DNA from: Bdellovibrionaceae bacterium UBA2339
GTDB taxonomy: Bacteria; Bdellovibrionota; Bdellovibrionia; Bdellovibrionales; JAMPXM01
Assembly (NCBI GenBank): GCA_002344785.1
Contig: DDUL01000013.1
Location: forward strand, 86,859 to 138,645
Direction: 5' to 3'
DNA: 51,787 nt
Positions 40,474 through 49,167 of the stretch are shown piece after piece; position 1 is the first letter of the stretch, and each line of letters opens with the position of its first letter. A model generated the notes under the pieces. The model did no database searches and was not told the origin of the DNA. It worked only from the letters and a program-made list of their open reading frames with translations. The translations under genes and the position numbers were made by a program.

Positions 40474-41613
40474 TTATGAAAGCTTCAAGCCGTTCTTTCC
40501 CACCCACTTGCCACGTGGACGGTAGATGCGGTTGTTCTGCCACTGCTCCAGAATGTGCGAGAGCCATCCCGATACGCGCGAAGCCGCGAAGATCGGCGTG
40601 AACAAATCCGTAGGAATGCCCATCGAGTAGTAAACCGTCGCGGAGTAGAAATCGACGTTCGGCAACAAGCCCTTCTTCTCCTGCATAATGTCGTCGATCA
40701 TCGTCGACATCGTGTACCAGTGAGCTTCGCCCTTTTTCTTGGTCAGGCGCTCTGACATCGCCCGCAAAATCTTCGCGCGCGGATCACCGTTTTTGTACAC
40801 GCGGTGCCCGATGCCCATGACCTTCTCTTTGTTGTCCAAGGCACGCACAATCCACGTCTTGCAATTTTCGATGGAGCCGATGGTCTGAAGCATTTTGATC
40901 ACTTGCTCGTTAGCGCCACCATGTAAGGGGCCCTTCAATGCCGAGATCGCCGAAACAATCGCCGAATGCATATCCGAGAGCGACGAAGCCGTCACACGCG
41001 CCGCGAAGGCCGAGCAGTTCAGCTCGTGATCCGCGTGCAGAATCAAACAAGTGTCGAAGTCCTTCACGATCTCCGCATCGGGCTCAGTGCCCGTCAGCGT
41101 CCAGAAGAAATTGTAAGCCACCGACTTGTCGGCTTTGGGCGCAATGATTTCGCGGCCGTTGCGAATGCGATCAAAGCTAGTCACCAGCGTCGTCATCTTC
41201 GCCGTCAGTCGCACAGCTTTGCGCTTTTGCGCCTCGGGCGACATGTCTTGCGCTTCGGAATCGTAGTGAGCCAACAGCGAAGTCGCGGTTCGCAACCAAG
41301 CCATCGGATGCACATTCTTGGTCGGGATCGTTTTCAAAACATTGATGAAGTTCGCATCGAGCGCCATGTTCGCGCCCAACTCTTTTTTGAAACTCGCCAA
41401 CTCATCCGTCGTCGGCAAGCGATCATTCCACAGCAAGTACACCACTTGCTCAAAGCTCGCTTTCGCCGCGAGGTCTTCAATGGTGTAGCCGCGATAGCAG
41501 AGCGTGGTGTCGACAATCGACGAGATACCCGTCGAACACGCGACGACACCTTCCAAGCCACGATCAATGGCTCCGTCGTAGATTTCAACTCCGCTTGTGG
41601 ATGCTGCTGCCAT
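40474..41613 (-). CDS. gltA: Citrate synthase
   Basis: Condenses acetyl-CoA with oxaloacetate at the entry of the TCA cycle. The 379-residue length and sequence fit the shorter, dimeric type. Catalytic residues are H231 (GPLHGGANEQ), H270 (GIGHRVYKNGDPRA) and D321 (LPNVDFYSA). The ATG at 41613 has a GAGGGGG ribosome-binding site a few bases upstream; a longer frame reaches 41694 but adds no conserved residues. Members of this clade can also be 2-methylcitrate synthases; there is no prp gene nearby, so citrate synthase is the plain reading. A strong terminator follows. Confidence 0.93.
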   Translation of the reverse strand: MAAASTSGVEIYDGAIDRGLEGVVACSTGISSIVDTTLCYRGYTIEDLAAKASFEQVVYLLWNDRLPTTDELASFKKELGANMALDANFINVLKTIPTKNVHPMAWLRTATSLLAHYDSEAQDMSPEAQKRKAVRLTAKMTTLVTSFDRIRNGREIIAPKADKSVAYNFFWTLTGTEPDAEIVKDFDTCLILHADHELNCSAFAARVTASSLSDMHSAIVSAISALKGPLHGGANEQVIKMLQTIGSIENCKTWIVRALDNKEKVMGIGHRVYKNGDPRAKILRAMSERLTKKKGEAHWYTMSTMIDDIMQEKKGLLPNVDFYSATVYYSMGIPTDLFTPIFAASRVSGWLSHILEQWQNNRIYRPRGKWVGKNGLKLS

Positions 41614-41858
41614 ATCGACCCCCTCAGACAGTTGACCTCGGACGCCAAGCCTCTTCATGCGACGATCGACACGAGGACTTGCATGAAAACCCATTCGAAC
41701 GATGGGTCACTTACTCAAATCGAACAATCACTCTATTCTAACCGCGTTCATCGACTTCGGAAAAGCTCGGAAGCGCTGTTCAGTAAATCGAAATGTCGAT
41801 TTTGTCTCGAAGTTTCGCCGACTAGAGTCCAGGCTCTCGTGCCCCGCAAAGCTTCGTC

Positions 41859-42773
41859 TCAAGAGCGGCGCGGCGCCAAGCGAATCAAGCGGTCTTTGAC
41901 CTCGATCACCATGACGGTCACGTCTTGCGGCAAGTCGATTTCGCCTCGATGTTTCTCGACCTGATAGAGCAATTCATTGCGCCAATCGTGAACACCGCTT
42001 CGCGGTGCCGCGAGCATCGCCTTGAAAACCCGCTCCTCACCCAAGATCTCGCCATTTGCGGCCTTGGTCGCGGCGACTCCGGGCGTTGCCAAAAAAAGTC
42101 GGTCGCGCGCCTCAAGTTGCAAAGTGTGCCGAGGCCGCGGGCTCGTTGCCGTCGCAGCCGACAGCGCGGCATCCTCACTGTTCAGTCTCTCGAATTTGCC
42201 TGTCGCCGCACGCAAAACGCCGCCAAACACTCGGCCCACATTGGTGTAGTGCATCTCCAAAGTCCGCCGATCCACCACCGCGTAGAAGATGGATGCTGAG
42301 TCCTTTTCGCTGAGACTCGGCGCCATCTCCTGGCCCAGCGTGAGCAGCACTTGCTCCGGGGCCGTGCCTCGCTTGGCTTCCAGCGAAGACGTCATCTTCA
42401 AGAGCACCGACAACAGCAGCGAAGACATGCCGTAGCCGCTCGAGGCCGCCATCACCAAGCCAAAGCGCATGCGATCTTCGTGTTCGAAAATGTCAAAGTA
42501 GTCGCCACCGGAAATCGGGCTGGGCACGAACTTCGATGAAAACTCAAATCCGGGAATGTTGGGAAACTCCGTCGGAATCAAAACCTTCTGAATCGCCGCG
42601 GCCATCTTGAGGTCTTCGGCAACTTGCCCAATCAGCTTTTCCAACTGCGTATTCACGGCGAGCAACTGTTCGCGAAACACTCGCAGGTCGGCCTCGCGCG
42701 CGCGCACTTCGTCTTCCAGCTCCTGCACGCGAGCTCGTAATTTGGCATTTTCCGCGTCGGCTTGTTCCGGCAT
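41859..42773 (-). CDS. SpoIIE/PP2C-like serine phosphatase, possibly impaired
   Basis: A 304-residue protein with an N-terminal coiled coil (about 5-50, heptads with Leu/Val and Arg/Glu) and a SpoIIE/RsbU-type PP2C domain. ISGGDYFDIF (D91) is the first metal-binding motif, and LPQDVTVMVIEV near the end the last. In the middle motif, normally 'GDVSGHG', this protein has VMAASSGYG (about 107-115), so the metal-binding Asp is Ala. The enzyme may be inactive, weak or regulatory. Such proteins usually act in partner-switching or general stress signalling. It is divergent from the SirB1-like gene. Confidence 0.78.
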   Translation of the reverse strand: MPEQADAENAKLRARVQELEDEVRAREADLRVFREQLLAVNTQLEKLIGQVAEDLKMAAAIQKVLIPTEFPNIPGFEFSSKFVPSPISGGDYFDIFEHEDRMRFGLVMAASSGYGMSSLLLSVLLKMTSSLEAKRGTAPEQVLLTLGQEMAPSLSEKDSASIFYAVVDRRTLEMHYTNVGRVFGGVLRAATGKFERLNSEDAALSAATATSPRPRHTLQLEARDRLFLATPGVAATKAANGEILGEERVFKAMLAAPRSGVHDWRNELLYQVEKHRGEIDLPQDVTVMVIEVKDRLIRLAPRRS

Positions 42774-42893
42774 AACCTCAGTTCACGGGACACGGCTCAG
42801 GGCGTCAACAATCTCCTCCCCAAGCCGCCGCTGCTGCGACGCGTTCTCGACCTGAGGCCTTGCGAGTCCGGTATCCGACCAGCTAACTCAGTC

Positions 42894-43874
42894 ATGGTGA
42901 ACGAAATTCACGAGCCCGCCGCCGGCGGCGACCCCAGCAAACTGGAGATCGGACAACACGCGGCGCGAGCCTTGGCTTGGCGCACGAGCGGCAGCTTTTG
43001 GCCGCCGATCAAGGAGCTGGCCAGCCTCTCCCTCAAGTTTCGCGCGCGCCTGCAAACTCGCCTCGATTTGGGTGGCGGCGACGACGCCCTTCGAACCGCC
43101 CAAGATAAACTTCTCAAGCGCCTGCAATTCCTCAAGTGGGAGTACGAGTCCTTCGCAACGGATCAACCTCAAGCTGCGCCCGAAAGTGTCGACGCTTTGT
43201 TTGAGTTTTTCTTTTCGCGATCTGGCTTTCGCATGGGGCAGAACCTCGATGCGCATCTGCTCGACACTTCTCTCGCCGATCGCGTGGTCGCACCACCCAT
43301 CGCCGCCATGCTGTTGCAAGTGCTCGCGGAAAATTGCGGCCCCGCCATTGAAGTCCTCAACCTGCAATCCGGCCGCTACTTGCGATGGAAAGACCAACTC
43401 TTCGATCTCTTCGATCAAGGTCGATGCTTGTCGCGCGATGAGCGACTCGAGCTGGCGCATGACTCGCTGGCGACCTCGCCGACCGCGAACTCGACGCCCA
43501 CAGAATCCGCAAGTGCGGCGACACCCGCGCCTTTGCGTGAGTCGGCCGCGGATCTCAGGGAGCTGAGCGCGCTCACACCGGATCGCGCCTACATCCTCAT
43601 GCTCACGCGATTGCGCCAACTCGCCACCAAGCATTCGCCCTCAGTGATCGAGTGCGAATTGATGTTGCTGGATGAGTTGATTCGGTACGCGCCTTCGCAA
43701 ATCGCTCTGCTCGCGGAGCGCGGAGTATTGCGTTCAAGACTACAGCAGTGGCAGGGCGCACTGGATGACTTAAACCGATTCTTTGCCTTTCATCGCCGCG
43801 AAGATTCGCCAGCGGCGCTCGTCGATCTCTATGATCGACTGCGCGTTGAACTGAATTTGCCGCCACGGCCCTAA
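42894..43874 (+). CDS. SirB1-like protein (transglutaminase-like plus TPR)
   Basis: A 326-residue protein whose order of segments matches the SirB1/transglut_core2 family: an N-terminal helical part, SVDALFEFFFSRSGFRMGQ (about 98-116), DTSLADRVVAPPIAAMLLQVLAENCG (about 122-147) where family members have 'RRGIPISLAVLYLEVARRLG', and a C-terminal TPR-like repeat in LLAERGVLRSRLQQWQGALDDLNRFFAF. The usual catalytic Cys-His-Asp are not evident, as in many members. A Ser/Thr/Pro-rich linker sits at about 190-215. It may act as a scaffold. A TTGCGA at 42860-42865 lies about where a -35 would be, but the -10 is poor. Confidence 0.65.
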   Translation: MVNEIHEPAAGGDPSKLEIGQHAARALAWRTSGSFWPPIKELASLSLKFRARLQTRLDLGGGDDALRTAQDKLLKRLQFLKWEYESFATDQPQAAPESVDALFEFFFSRSGFRMGQNLDAHLLDTSLADRVVAPPIAAMLLQVLAENCGPAIEVLNLQSGRYLRWKDQLFDLFDQGRCLSRDERLELAHDSLATSPTANSTPTESASAATPAPLRESAADLRELSALTPDRAYILMLTRLRQLATKHSPSVIECELMLLDELIRYAPSQIALLAERGVLRSRLQQWQGALDDLNRFFAFHRREDSPAALVDLYDRLRVELNLPPRP

Positions 43875-43897
43875 TGCGGCCACAAGGAGTGTACGAA

Positions 43898-44368
43898 ATG
43901 CGTCGCCTTCGTTGGGTTTCTCTGGTGGTTTCTCGGGTGGTTTCTCTGGTTCTGTCTCTGGTTCTGTCTCTGGCCGTCTTGCTCACAACGCTCGTACCCG
44001 TCATGGGCCTCGCGAAAGAAAGCACCAGCTCGAGCACGAGCGTGACCGCGAAAGCGCCAGCCACCTCGCCTGGCAAAGTCGACATGCAGATTCTCGATGT
44101 GCGCACAGCGGAAGAGTTCGCGGAAAACTCTCTGCAAGTGGCCGTCAACATCGACGTCACCGGCGCGAAGTTCAAAGAGGAACTGCGCAAGCTCGATAAG
44201 TCGAAGACCTACAAGCTGTACTGCCGAAGCGGCAAACGCTCAGCCCTTGCCGAAAAGCTCATGCGCGCCGAAGGTTTTCAGAACGTGGAAAATTTAGGCT
44301 CGCTGGGCGAGGCCGCAGCCAAGCTGCAGCTGCCTTGTCGCGTGTCGCCTTGTCCCGCGGCCAACTGA
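43898..44368 (+). CDS. Exported rhodanese-domain protein
   Basis: A 156-residue protein with an N-terminal signal or anchor (very hydrophobic Val/Leu/Ser run, about 8-34) and a single rhodanese domain: ILDVRTAEEFAENSL (about 65-79), then the active loop YCRSGKRSALAEKL with C109. It should transfer sulfane sulfur in the periplasm. The signal region is encoded by near-repeated DNA (TCTGGTTCTGTC blocks), which may make its length variable. The ATG at 43898 has AAGGAG 9 bases upstream; the gene follows the SirB1-like stop within 30 bp, so cotranscription is likely. Confidence 0.85.
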   Translation: MRRLRWVSLVVSRVVSLVLSLVLSLAVLLTTLVPVMGLAKESTSSSTSVTAKAPATSPGKVDMQILDVRTAEEFAENSLQVAVNIDVTGAKFKEELRKLDKSKTYKLYCRSGKRSALAEKLMRAEGFQNVENLGSLGEAAAKLQLPCRVSPCPAAN

Positions 44369-44374
44369 GAATGC

Positions 44375-46177
44375 CTATCTCGCACAATATTTTTGCCGAA
44401 CGGCTGGCGTGAGTCGCGGATGCTGATGCTTCTCATCACAGACGAATTCCAGCGCCGGCAGATTCCACGGCACTCGATCCAAGACGGCGATCCACGAACT
44501 CACCGTCACATCCGTCAATGTTTCCGCCGAAACCTCCTGAGTTCGCCGCGCAAACGCCAGCGGCAAGTCCGCATAGCGTTCAAAAACTGAAAACTCCATC
44601 GACTCCGAGCTCAGGCGCTCATCGCGCGCCAAGTGAGTCTCGACGCTGATCTTCGCCATCGACTCTAAATCCACGCTCGCATGTCCCTGACCCAACTTGT
44701 AGGCGACGCCGAAACCCAACTGCACGGCATCCAACTCCGATCGTTGCGCTTCCGATAAAGGCAGCAGCCTCGGCGTCCAAATATTTCGCACGCCTTGCGG
44801 CTCGGGCGCCTCGGCCTGAGCGGAAACGCGCAAGTTGGGAAGAAAGACGTCGCGAACCAAATCTAAGTTTCGACCCGAAGCTTGATAGGCCTCTTCATTG
44901 AATTGAAAGCGAGTCCAAGCCTGGCGCAGTCGCGCGCGCTCTCGCTCATCGCGCAAGCGATCCACACGCAAGACCGCCGTCGCCGTCGCCGTCTTCGGCT
45001 GATCACCGGGCCGCGCGTTGCCTTCTTGATCGGCGCGAATCAAATCCGCACGCTGATACGCGAGCATCGCCTCTTCGGTGATGGAATCGACCAACACCAA
45101 AGCCACACTCGGCAACACTCGATAGGTATTGCGAGCCGCATCCACCAACACCGTATTGTAACCCGGCCACGCCAATTTCCACGCGCCCGGAGATCGCCCC
45201 AACTGCGCGCCCAAACTCAGCATCGGCACCAAAATCAAGAGTGCGGCGAAAGCCCGCAGCTTCGACAAATGACGTTCGCGCATGGGTTCAGCCAAGCTCG
45301 CCCACAATAGTGCGAGCGGTGCCCCCGCCCAAATCGCCAGTCGTGCCTCACCACCGCCACCCACGAGCAACTCGCCCGCGGCTAACAAATCTTCTGCAAT
45401 CAAGAGCTGCAGTGGAATCAACACGGGAAAGGCCGCGCGCGTTGCGCCACTCGGATCTGCGACCCAACCCACGAGCGCCGGACCCAAAAAACCCAATACT
45501 CCGTAAAGTGCGACCTGACTGCGTTCAGACTTCGGCATGGCGCGAACGAATCCTCGCCAACTCAAGATGGCCCAAGGCCAAATCACCCAAGTCTGGCTCA
45601 TCGCAAAGCCTAGAGCCGCCACACCCCAAGTGTTCCGTTGCGATTTCGCTGTGAACTCCCACACACACCATGCGACCAGCGCGCAAAAAATTCCGGCTTG
45701 AAAGTCCGACGGGTTCACGAGCGTCCACCACACCGCGGGCGACAGCGCCAACATCGCCCACCACGCGCTGTCCTTCCAACTGCTCCTCGCTGAAGCGCGC
45801 TTCAAAGCGCCTAACGACAAAAGCCACATCACCCCGAGGATCGCGAGCACTCCCACCCAGGCATGCACTTGAGCGACTCGAGCATATCGCTTTCCGTGTA
45901 TAGGAAGAATGTCACCGAGGCTCGAAAGCATCTGACTAAATGGCGAAAGACTCGCCGGCAAAGTCGGCACATCACTCACGCCTCGAGCATGCGCCAGCCT
46001 CGCCAAGTCCGCACCCAAAGGGCCTTGCGGAGTCACAGGCGCCAACCACCAAACGCCTGCCGCACAAAATGCAAAGATCACCAAATAGAGCGCCGTCCAC
46101 TCTGCGTTTCGCCGCCACGAATTGGAATCCCGAGTCTGTGCGTGAGATGGATCTGCCGACTTCGCGTTTGCGTTCAT
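44375..46177 (-). CDS. Large multipass membrane protein of unknown function
   Basis: A 600-residue protein with about eight to ten predicted transmembrane helices in the first two thirds (for example around 28-48, 105-125, 140-160 and 230-250) and a hydrophilic C-terminal domain of about 250 residues with two cysteines near the end. The membrane part, with WALSW- and GxxWWxAP-like runs, resembles glycosyltransferase-type or DUF2723-like proteins, but I see no motif to prove it. The ATG at 46177 follows the rsmJ stop by two bases, so it is the last gene of the ispB-menA-rsmJ run. Function unknown. Confidence 0.65.
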   Translation of the reverse strand: MNANAKSADPSHAQTRDSNSWRRNAEWTALYLVIFAFCAAGVWWLAPVTPQGPLGADLARLAHARGVSDVPTLPASLSPFSQMLSSLGDILPIHGKRYARVAQVHAWVGVLAILGVMWLLSLGALKRASARSSWKDSAWWAMLALSPAVWWTLVNPSDFQAGIFCALVAWCVWEFTAKSQRNTWGVAALGFAMSQTWVIWPWAILSWRGFVRAMPKSERSQVALYGVLGFLGPALVGWVADPSGATRAAFPVLIPLQLLIAEDLLAAGELLVGGGGEARLAIWAGAPLALLWASLAEPMRERHLSKLRAFAALLILVPMLSLGAQLGRSPGAWKLAWPGYNTVLVDAARNTYRVLPSVALVLVDSITEEAMLAYQRADLIRADQEGNARPGDQPKTATATAVLRVDRLRDERERARLRQAWTRFQFNEEAYQASGRNLDLVRDVFLPNLRVSAQAEAPEPQGVRNIWTPRLLPLSEAQRSELDAVQLGFGVAYKLGQGHASVDLESMAKISVETHLARDERLSSESMEFSVFERYADLPLAFARRTQEVSAETLTDVTVSSWIAVLDRVPWNLPALEFVCDEKHQHPRLTPAVRQKYCAR

Positions 46178-46179
46178 GC

Positions 46180-46965
46180 TCAAAAGCTTAAGCGAGTTGC
46201 GCGACCCGGGTAAATATCGAATCGCGCGATCTTGCCTTCGACCTGCCCGTGAGGTCGAGGTTCGTCGACCAAATGCGGGGCCCGCGACGGACGCTTCACC
46301 AAAACCCGCCGTGTCGCCCTGGCTTGTGCCGCCGCCAACAACTCCGCGCCAGATCGCAAATCATTCGCGCCCCGAAGCAAATGTCGCAGTCGAGACAAGT
46401 CGCGCTTGGTGTCGGCTTTGCCATGCAAAGCCTCGTCCTCAAACATCGGATCCAAATACACCAAGTCGGCCGAGGCCACAGGCCCAGCATCATTCAACGA
46501 CTTCGAATCCGTTGGATGCAAAAAATCCGTCGGCTGCTCGATCAGTTGCAAATTCTCTTCGAGTTTCTTGAGCGCCACGGGTCGATCGCCCTGTAAGTCA
46601 CGCACGCGCTTGAGCGCATCGGCCAACAGCGCATGCAACCAAGGATGGCGTTCATACATGAGCACGCGAAATCCCGCGACGGCCAACAGCGCCGCGTCCT
46701 GACCCAGACCTGCAGTCGCATCGATCACGCGCAAGTTGGCGCGTTCGCTCTCTTTGATGCCCGTGGCACGGATCAGCGTCTCGCCGCCGACACCGCGGCG
46801 AACTCGGTGTAAAAATGCATTCGACATGAAGTCGACAACCGTCGGCTGTGCTTCTCCCGCTTCTCGCTGGATCGGAAAGAGCCCCAGTGCCTCGCGCTCG
46901 CCCCAGGGCGTGGGCCACAAACATGCTCGGAGCTCAAATTCGGTGTGCGCCGCCACCTCGCTCAT
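46180..46965 (-). CDS. rsmJ: 16S rRNA methyltransferase RsmJ
   Basis: Methylates 16S rRNA (m2G1516 in E. coli). The 261-residue product contains the characteristic RsmJ sequence order: VDFMSNAFLHRVRRGVGGETLIRATG (about 43-69), the SAM motif VIDATAGLGQDAALLAVAG (about 78-96), YERHPWLHALLADALKR, DLVYLDPMFED (about 164-174) and the terminal VEGKIARFDIY. This combination is specific to RsmJ. It lies 7 bp after menA and 2 bp before the following membrane-protein gene, in one run. Confidence 0.92.
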   Translation of the reverse strand: MSEVAAHTEFELRACLWPTPWGEREALGLFPIQREAGEAQPTVVDFMSNAFLHRVRRGVGGETLIRATGIKESERANLRVIDATAGLGQDAALLAVAGFRVLMYERHPWLHALLADALKRVRDLQGDRPVALKKLEENLQLIEQPTDFLHPTDSKSLNDAGPVASADLVYLDPMFEDEALHGKADTKRDLSRLRHLLRGANDLRSGAELLAAAQARATRRVLVKRPSRAPHLVDEPRPHGQVEGKIARFDIYPGRATRLSF

Positions 46966-46972
46966 GACGGCC

Positions 46973-48148
46973 TCACGAAAATATTCGCGCCAAAACTGCG
47001 CTTCCCCACAGACGAATCACATCGCTGACCCAAAAGCTCAAAGCCATCGCCCACGCCAAGCGCAAACCGCGCTGCGAAAGTCCGTGCAACTCTCCACCCG
47101 AAGGTGAGCGCACAGATCGCACCACGCCGACCAGCGGCCCCAGTCCTAAACTTGTCGCGAGCACCGGCAAAAACCTTTCTGGCGAAGGATCTGCGAACAC
47201 CAACAGCGCCGCCAGCGAGGCCATCAGCGCGATGGCACAAAACCAAGTGAATTTCTTTGAAGCCTCAAAGCCCGCGCGCGCCGGCCATGTGCCAAGGCCA
47301 GCTTGTGAATCAATCATGATGCGTTCGAAATTTCGAAGATGCAAAATCAGCAGCGCCATCGTGCCAAACGGCAGCCCCATGACCCACGCGCTCCACGGAA
47401 TGCTTCCCGTCAGCGCCCAACTCAAACCGCCCGTGAGCCACGGTCCAAAGAAAAACCAAGCCGCCAGTTCACCCAAACCGCGATACTTCAAACCCCAGCG
47501 GTTGATTCCGAACTCCAAAACTACGGCCAACACCATGACCAGCAGCAATGCCGCTTTCCAAGTGATGTGCGCGAAATTCGCCACCAACAGGAGCGCGCCA
47601 CAAAGTGCAGCCAAGCCAGCCGAGGCCCAAGCCGCTCGCAAAATCTCAAAGCCACGAAAGTCTCCGCGCGCCAACACGCGATCCGCGCCTCGCTCCGGCA
47701 CGCGATCCCAGCCGCGCATGTGATCGTGATAATCGCCAAATAAGTTCATCGCCGCGTGCAAGGCAATCACGCCGATCACTGCGGCCAGCGCACGCCACGC
47801 ACTCAGCGGCTCCGCGGAGGTTGCCGCCAACCAACCCAACGTACTGAGCACAGGCGCCAACGACAGAACCCAAGTCTCCGGACGAAGCGCGCGCAAAGCG
47901 CGTCGCCACCATGGATCGCGTCGCAATTCGGCCAACTGAACGATTTCAAAAGTCCACTCCGCAGTCTGCGCGCGAAGCGCACCCGCCTGTAAAGTCGTGA
48001 CCGGTTTAGCGACAGCATCACGCTCGAGCAGTTCTTGAGCATCGCCACGCAAGAAGCCGCGCAAGCGCGCCGCCTCTTGATCCTGGCGAAGAGTGACAAA
48101 CCGAGCGCTGGTCTGCTGCGGTCGAACCGCGTCGGTCTCGCTCTTCAA
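46973..48148 (-). CDS. menA: UbiA-family prenyltransferase, MenA-like
   Basis: Probably attaches the polyprenyl chain to 1,4-dihydroxy-2-naphthoate in menaquinone synthesis. The 391-residue protein has eight or nine membrane helices from about residue 95 on, and the diphosphate-binding motif MNLFGDYHDHMRGWD (N135, D139, D142, D148), which matches the MenA pattern. Its gene directly follows the polyprenyl diphosphate synthase. The N-terminal 85 residues are hydrophilic and absent from ordinary MenA; their role is unknown. The start is TTG at 48148, with GGAAGG 7 bases upstream; another TTG at 48166 is less well placed. Confidence 0.83.
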   Translation of the reverse strand: MKSETDAVRPQQTSARFVTLRQDQEAARLRGFLRGDAQELLERDAVAKPVTTLQAGALRAQTAEWTFEIVQLAELRRDPWWRRALRALRPETWVLSLAPVLSTLGWLAATSAEPLSAWRALAAVIGVIALHAAMNLFGDYHDHMRGWDRVPERGADRVLARGDFRGFEILRAAWASAGLAALCGALLLVANFAHITWKAALLLVMVLAVVLEFGINRWGLKYRGLGELAAWFFFGPWLTGGLSWALTGSIPWSAWVMGLPFGTMALLILHLRNFERIMIDSQAGLGTWPARAGFEASKKFTWFCAIALMASLAALLVFADPSPERFLPVLATSLGLGPLVGVVRSVRSPSGGELHGLSQRGLRLAWAMALSFWVSDVIRLWGSAVLARIFS

Positions 48149-48150
48149 GA

Positions 48151-49101
48151 TCAAGCCTTCCGCCAATAGAGAATTTCAGAGAGCCGGCTGAGATCTTCGA
48201 TTAGCATCTGCTCAGACGCGGCCAAGTGCGAGCGCAAGCGCTGCAAGTTGTGAGCATACAGCTCGATCTGCTTCAAGTTCATCGCATCGAAGGCCGCCAA
48301 ACGCTCATCAAAGTGGGACTCGCCCACCGCGCGCTTGAATTCACCCAACGACTGCGCCGCGCGCGCCCGTGATTTCACGCCTTCATCAAGCCCCTCGAAG
48401 ACAAACACCGTGAACGAATTCATGTAGCCGCTTTTGAGATCTCCGAGCACAGCCTTGCCCTCGTGATTGCGCACATCGAAGTCGAGCAAGTCGTCGGAGC
48501 GTTGAAACAACAGCCCCAAAATGATGCCGCAGTTTTCGAGCACTTCGTGCAGATGCGGATCATCGCGCTTGAGCGCGTGAAACGGCGAACGCAAACACCA
48601 CTTGAACAACGAGCCCGTCTTGAGATTGTGCACGCGATCCAGCTGCGCGGCCGTCACCGCGTGATCGCCAACCAACGAATCTTGAATCCACTCGCCTTCC
48701 AGCAAATCTGAAATCATCTCCGCGGTGTACTGGATCAAGCGCACATTGCCGTAACCCGACAGATTCACCATCACCCGCGCCAGCAAGTAATCGCCCGCCA
48801 ACACCGCGTACTCCGGCGTGTACTTGGTCCACGCGGCAGGTTTGCCTCGACGAAGCACCGAGCGATCAATGAGATCATCGTGCAAGAGTGAAGCGTTGTG
48901 AATGAACTCGATGGTCTGCGCGAGCAGTTGAATGCAGCGATCATCTGCGCCGACTCGAGCCGCCACGCGCGCGACGAGTTTGGAGCGAAAGCCTTTGCCG
49001 TCGCGAAACAAGTCGTCGAACAACTGATTGAGCTTCGGCAAATAGGCAGGGAAATCCTGCGCACTATAAATCTTTAGTGAAGGCAACTTGGGCTCGTGCA
49101 T
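48151..49101 (-). CDS. ispB: Polyprenyl diphosphate synthase (IspB-like)
   Basis: Builds the long isoprenoid chain for the quinone. The 316-residue trans-prenyltransferase has GKGFRSKLV (about 36-44) and the first Asp-rich motif LLHDDLID (D75, D76, D79), with the second, QRSDDLLDFD (about 210), further on. Length and the residues before the first motif suit an all-trans long-chain enzyme, but product chain length cannot be set by eye. The ATG at 49101 has AGGTG close by. The menA gene starts 3 bp past its stop, and a hotdog thioesterase is transcribed divergently. Confidence 0.9.
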   Translation of the reverse strand: MHEPKLPSLKIYSAQDFPAYLPKLNQLFDDLFRDGKGFRSKLVARVAARVGADDRCIQLLAQTIEFIHNASLLHDDLIDRSVLRRGKPAAWTKYTPEYAVLAGDYLLARVMVNLSGYGNVRLIQYTAEMISDLLEGEWIQDSLVGDHAVTAAQLDRVHNLKTGSLFKWCLRSPFHALKRDDPHLHEVLENCGIILGLLFQRSDDLLDFDVRNHEGKAVLGDLKSGYMNSFTVFVFEGLDEGVKSRARAAQSLGEFKRAVGESHFDERLAAFDAMNLKQIELYAHNLQRLRSHLAASEQMLIEDLSRLSEILYWRKA

Positions 49102-49167
49102 CTGCACCTGATGTCGCACCGCGCGTCGGCCGTGTCAAACACTCAGAACCCGCGTTATGTTCCGTTC

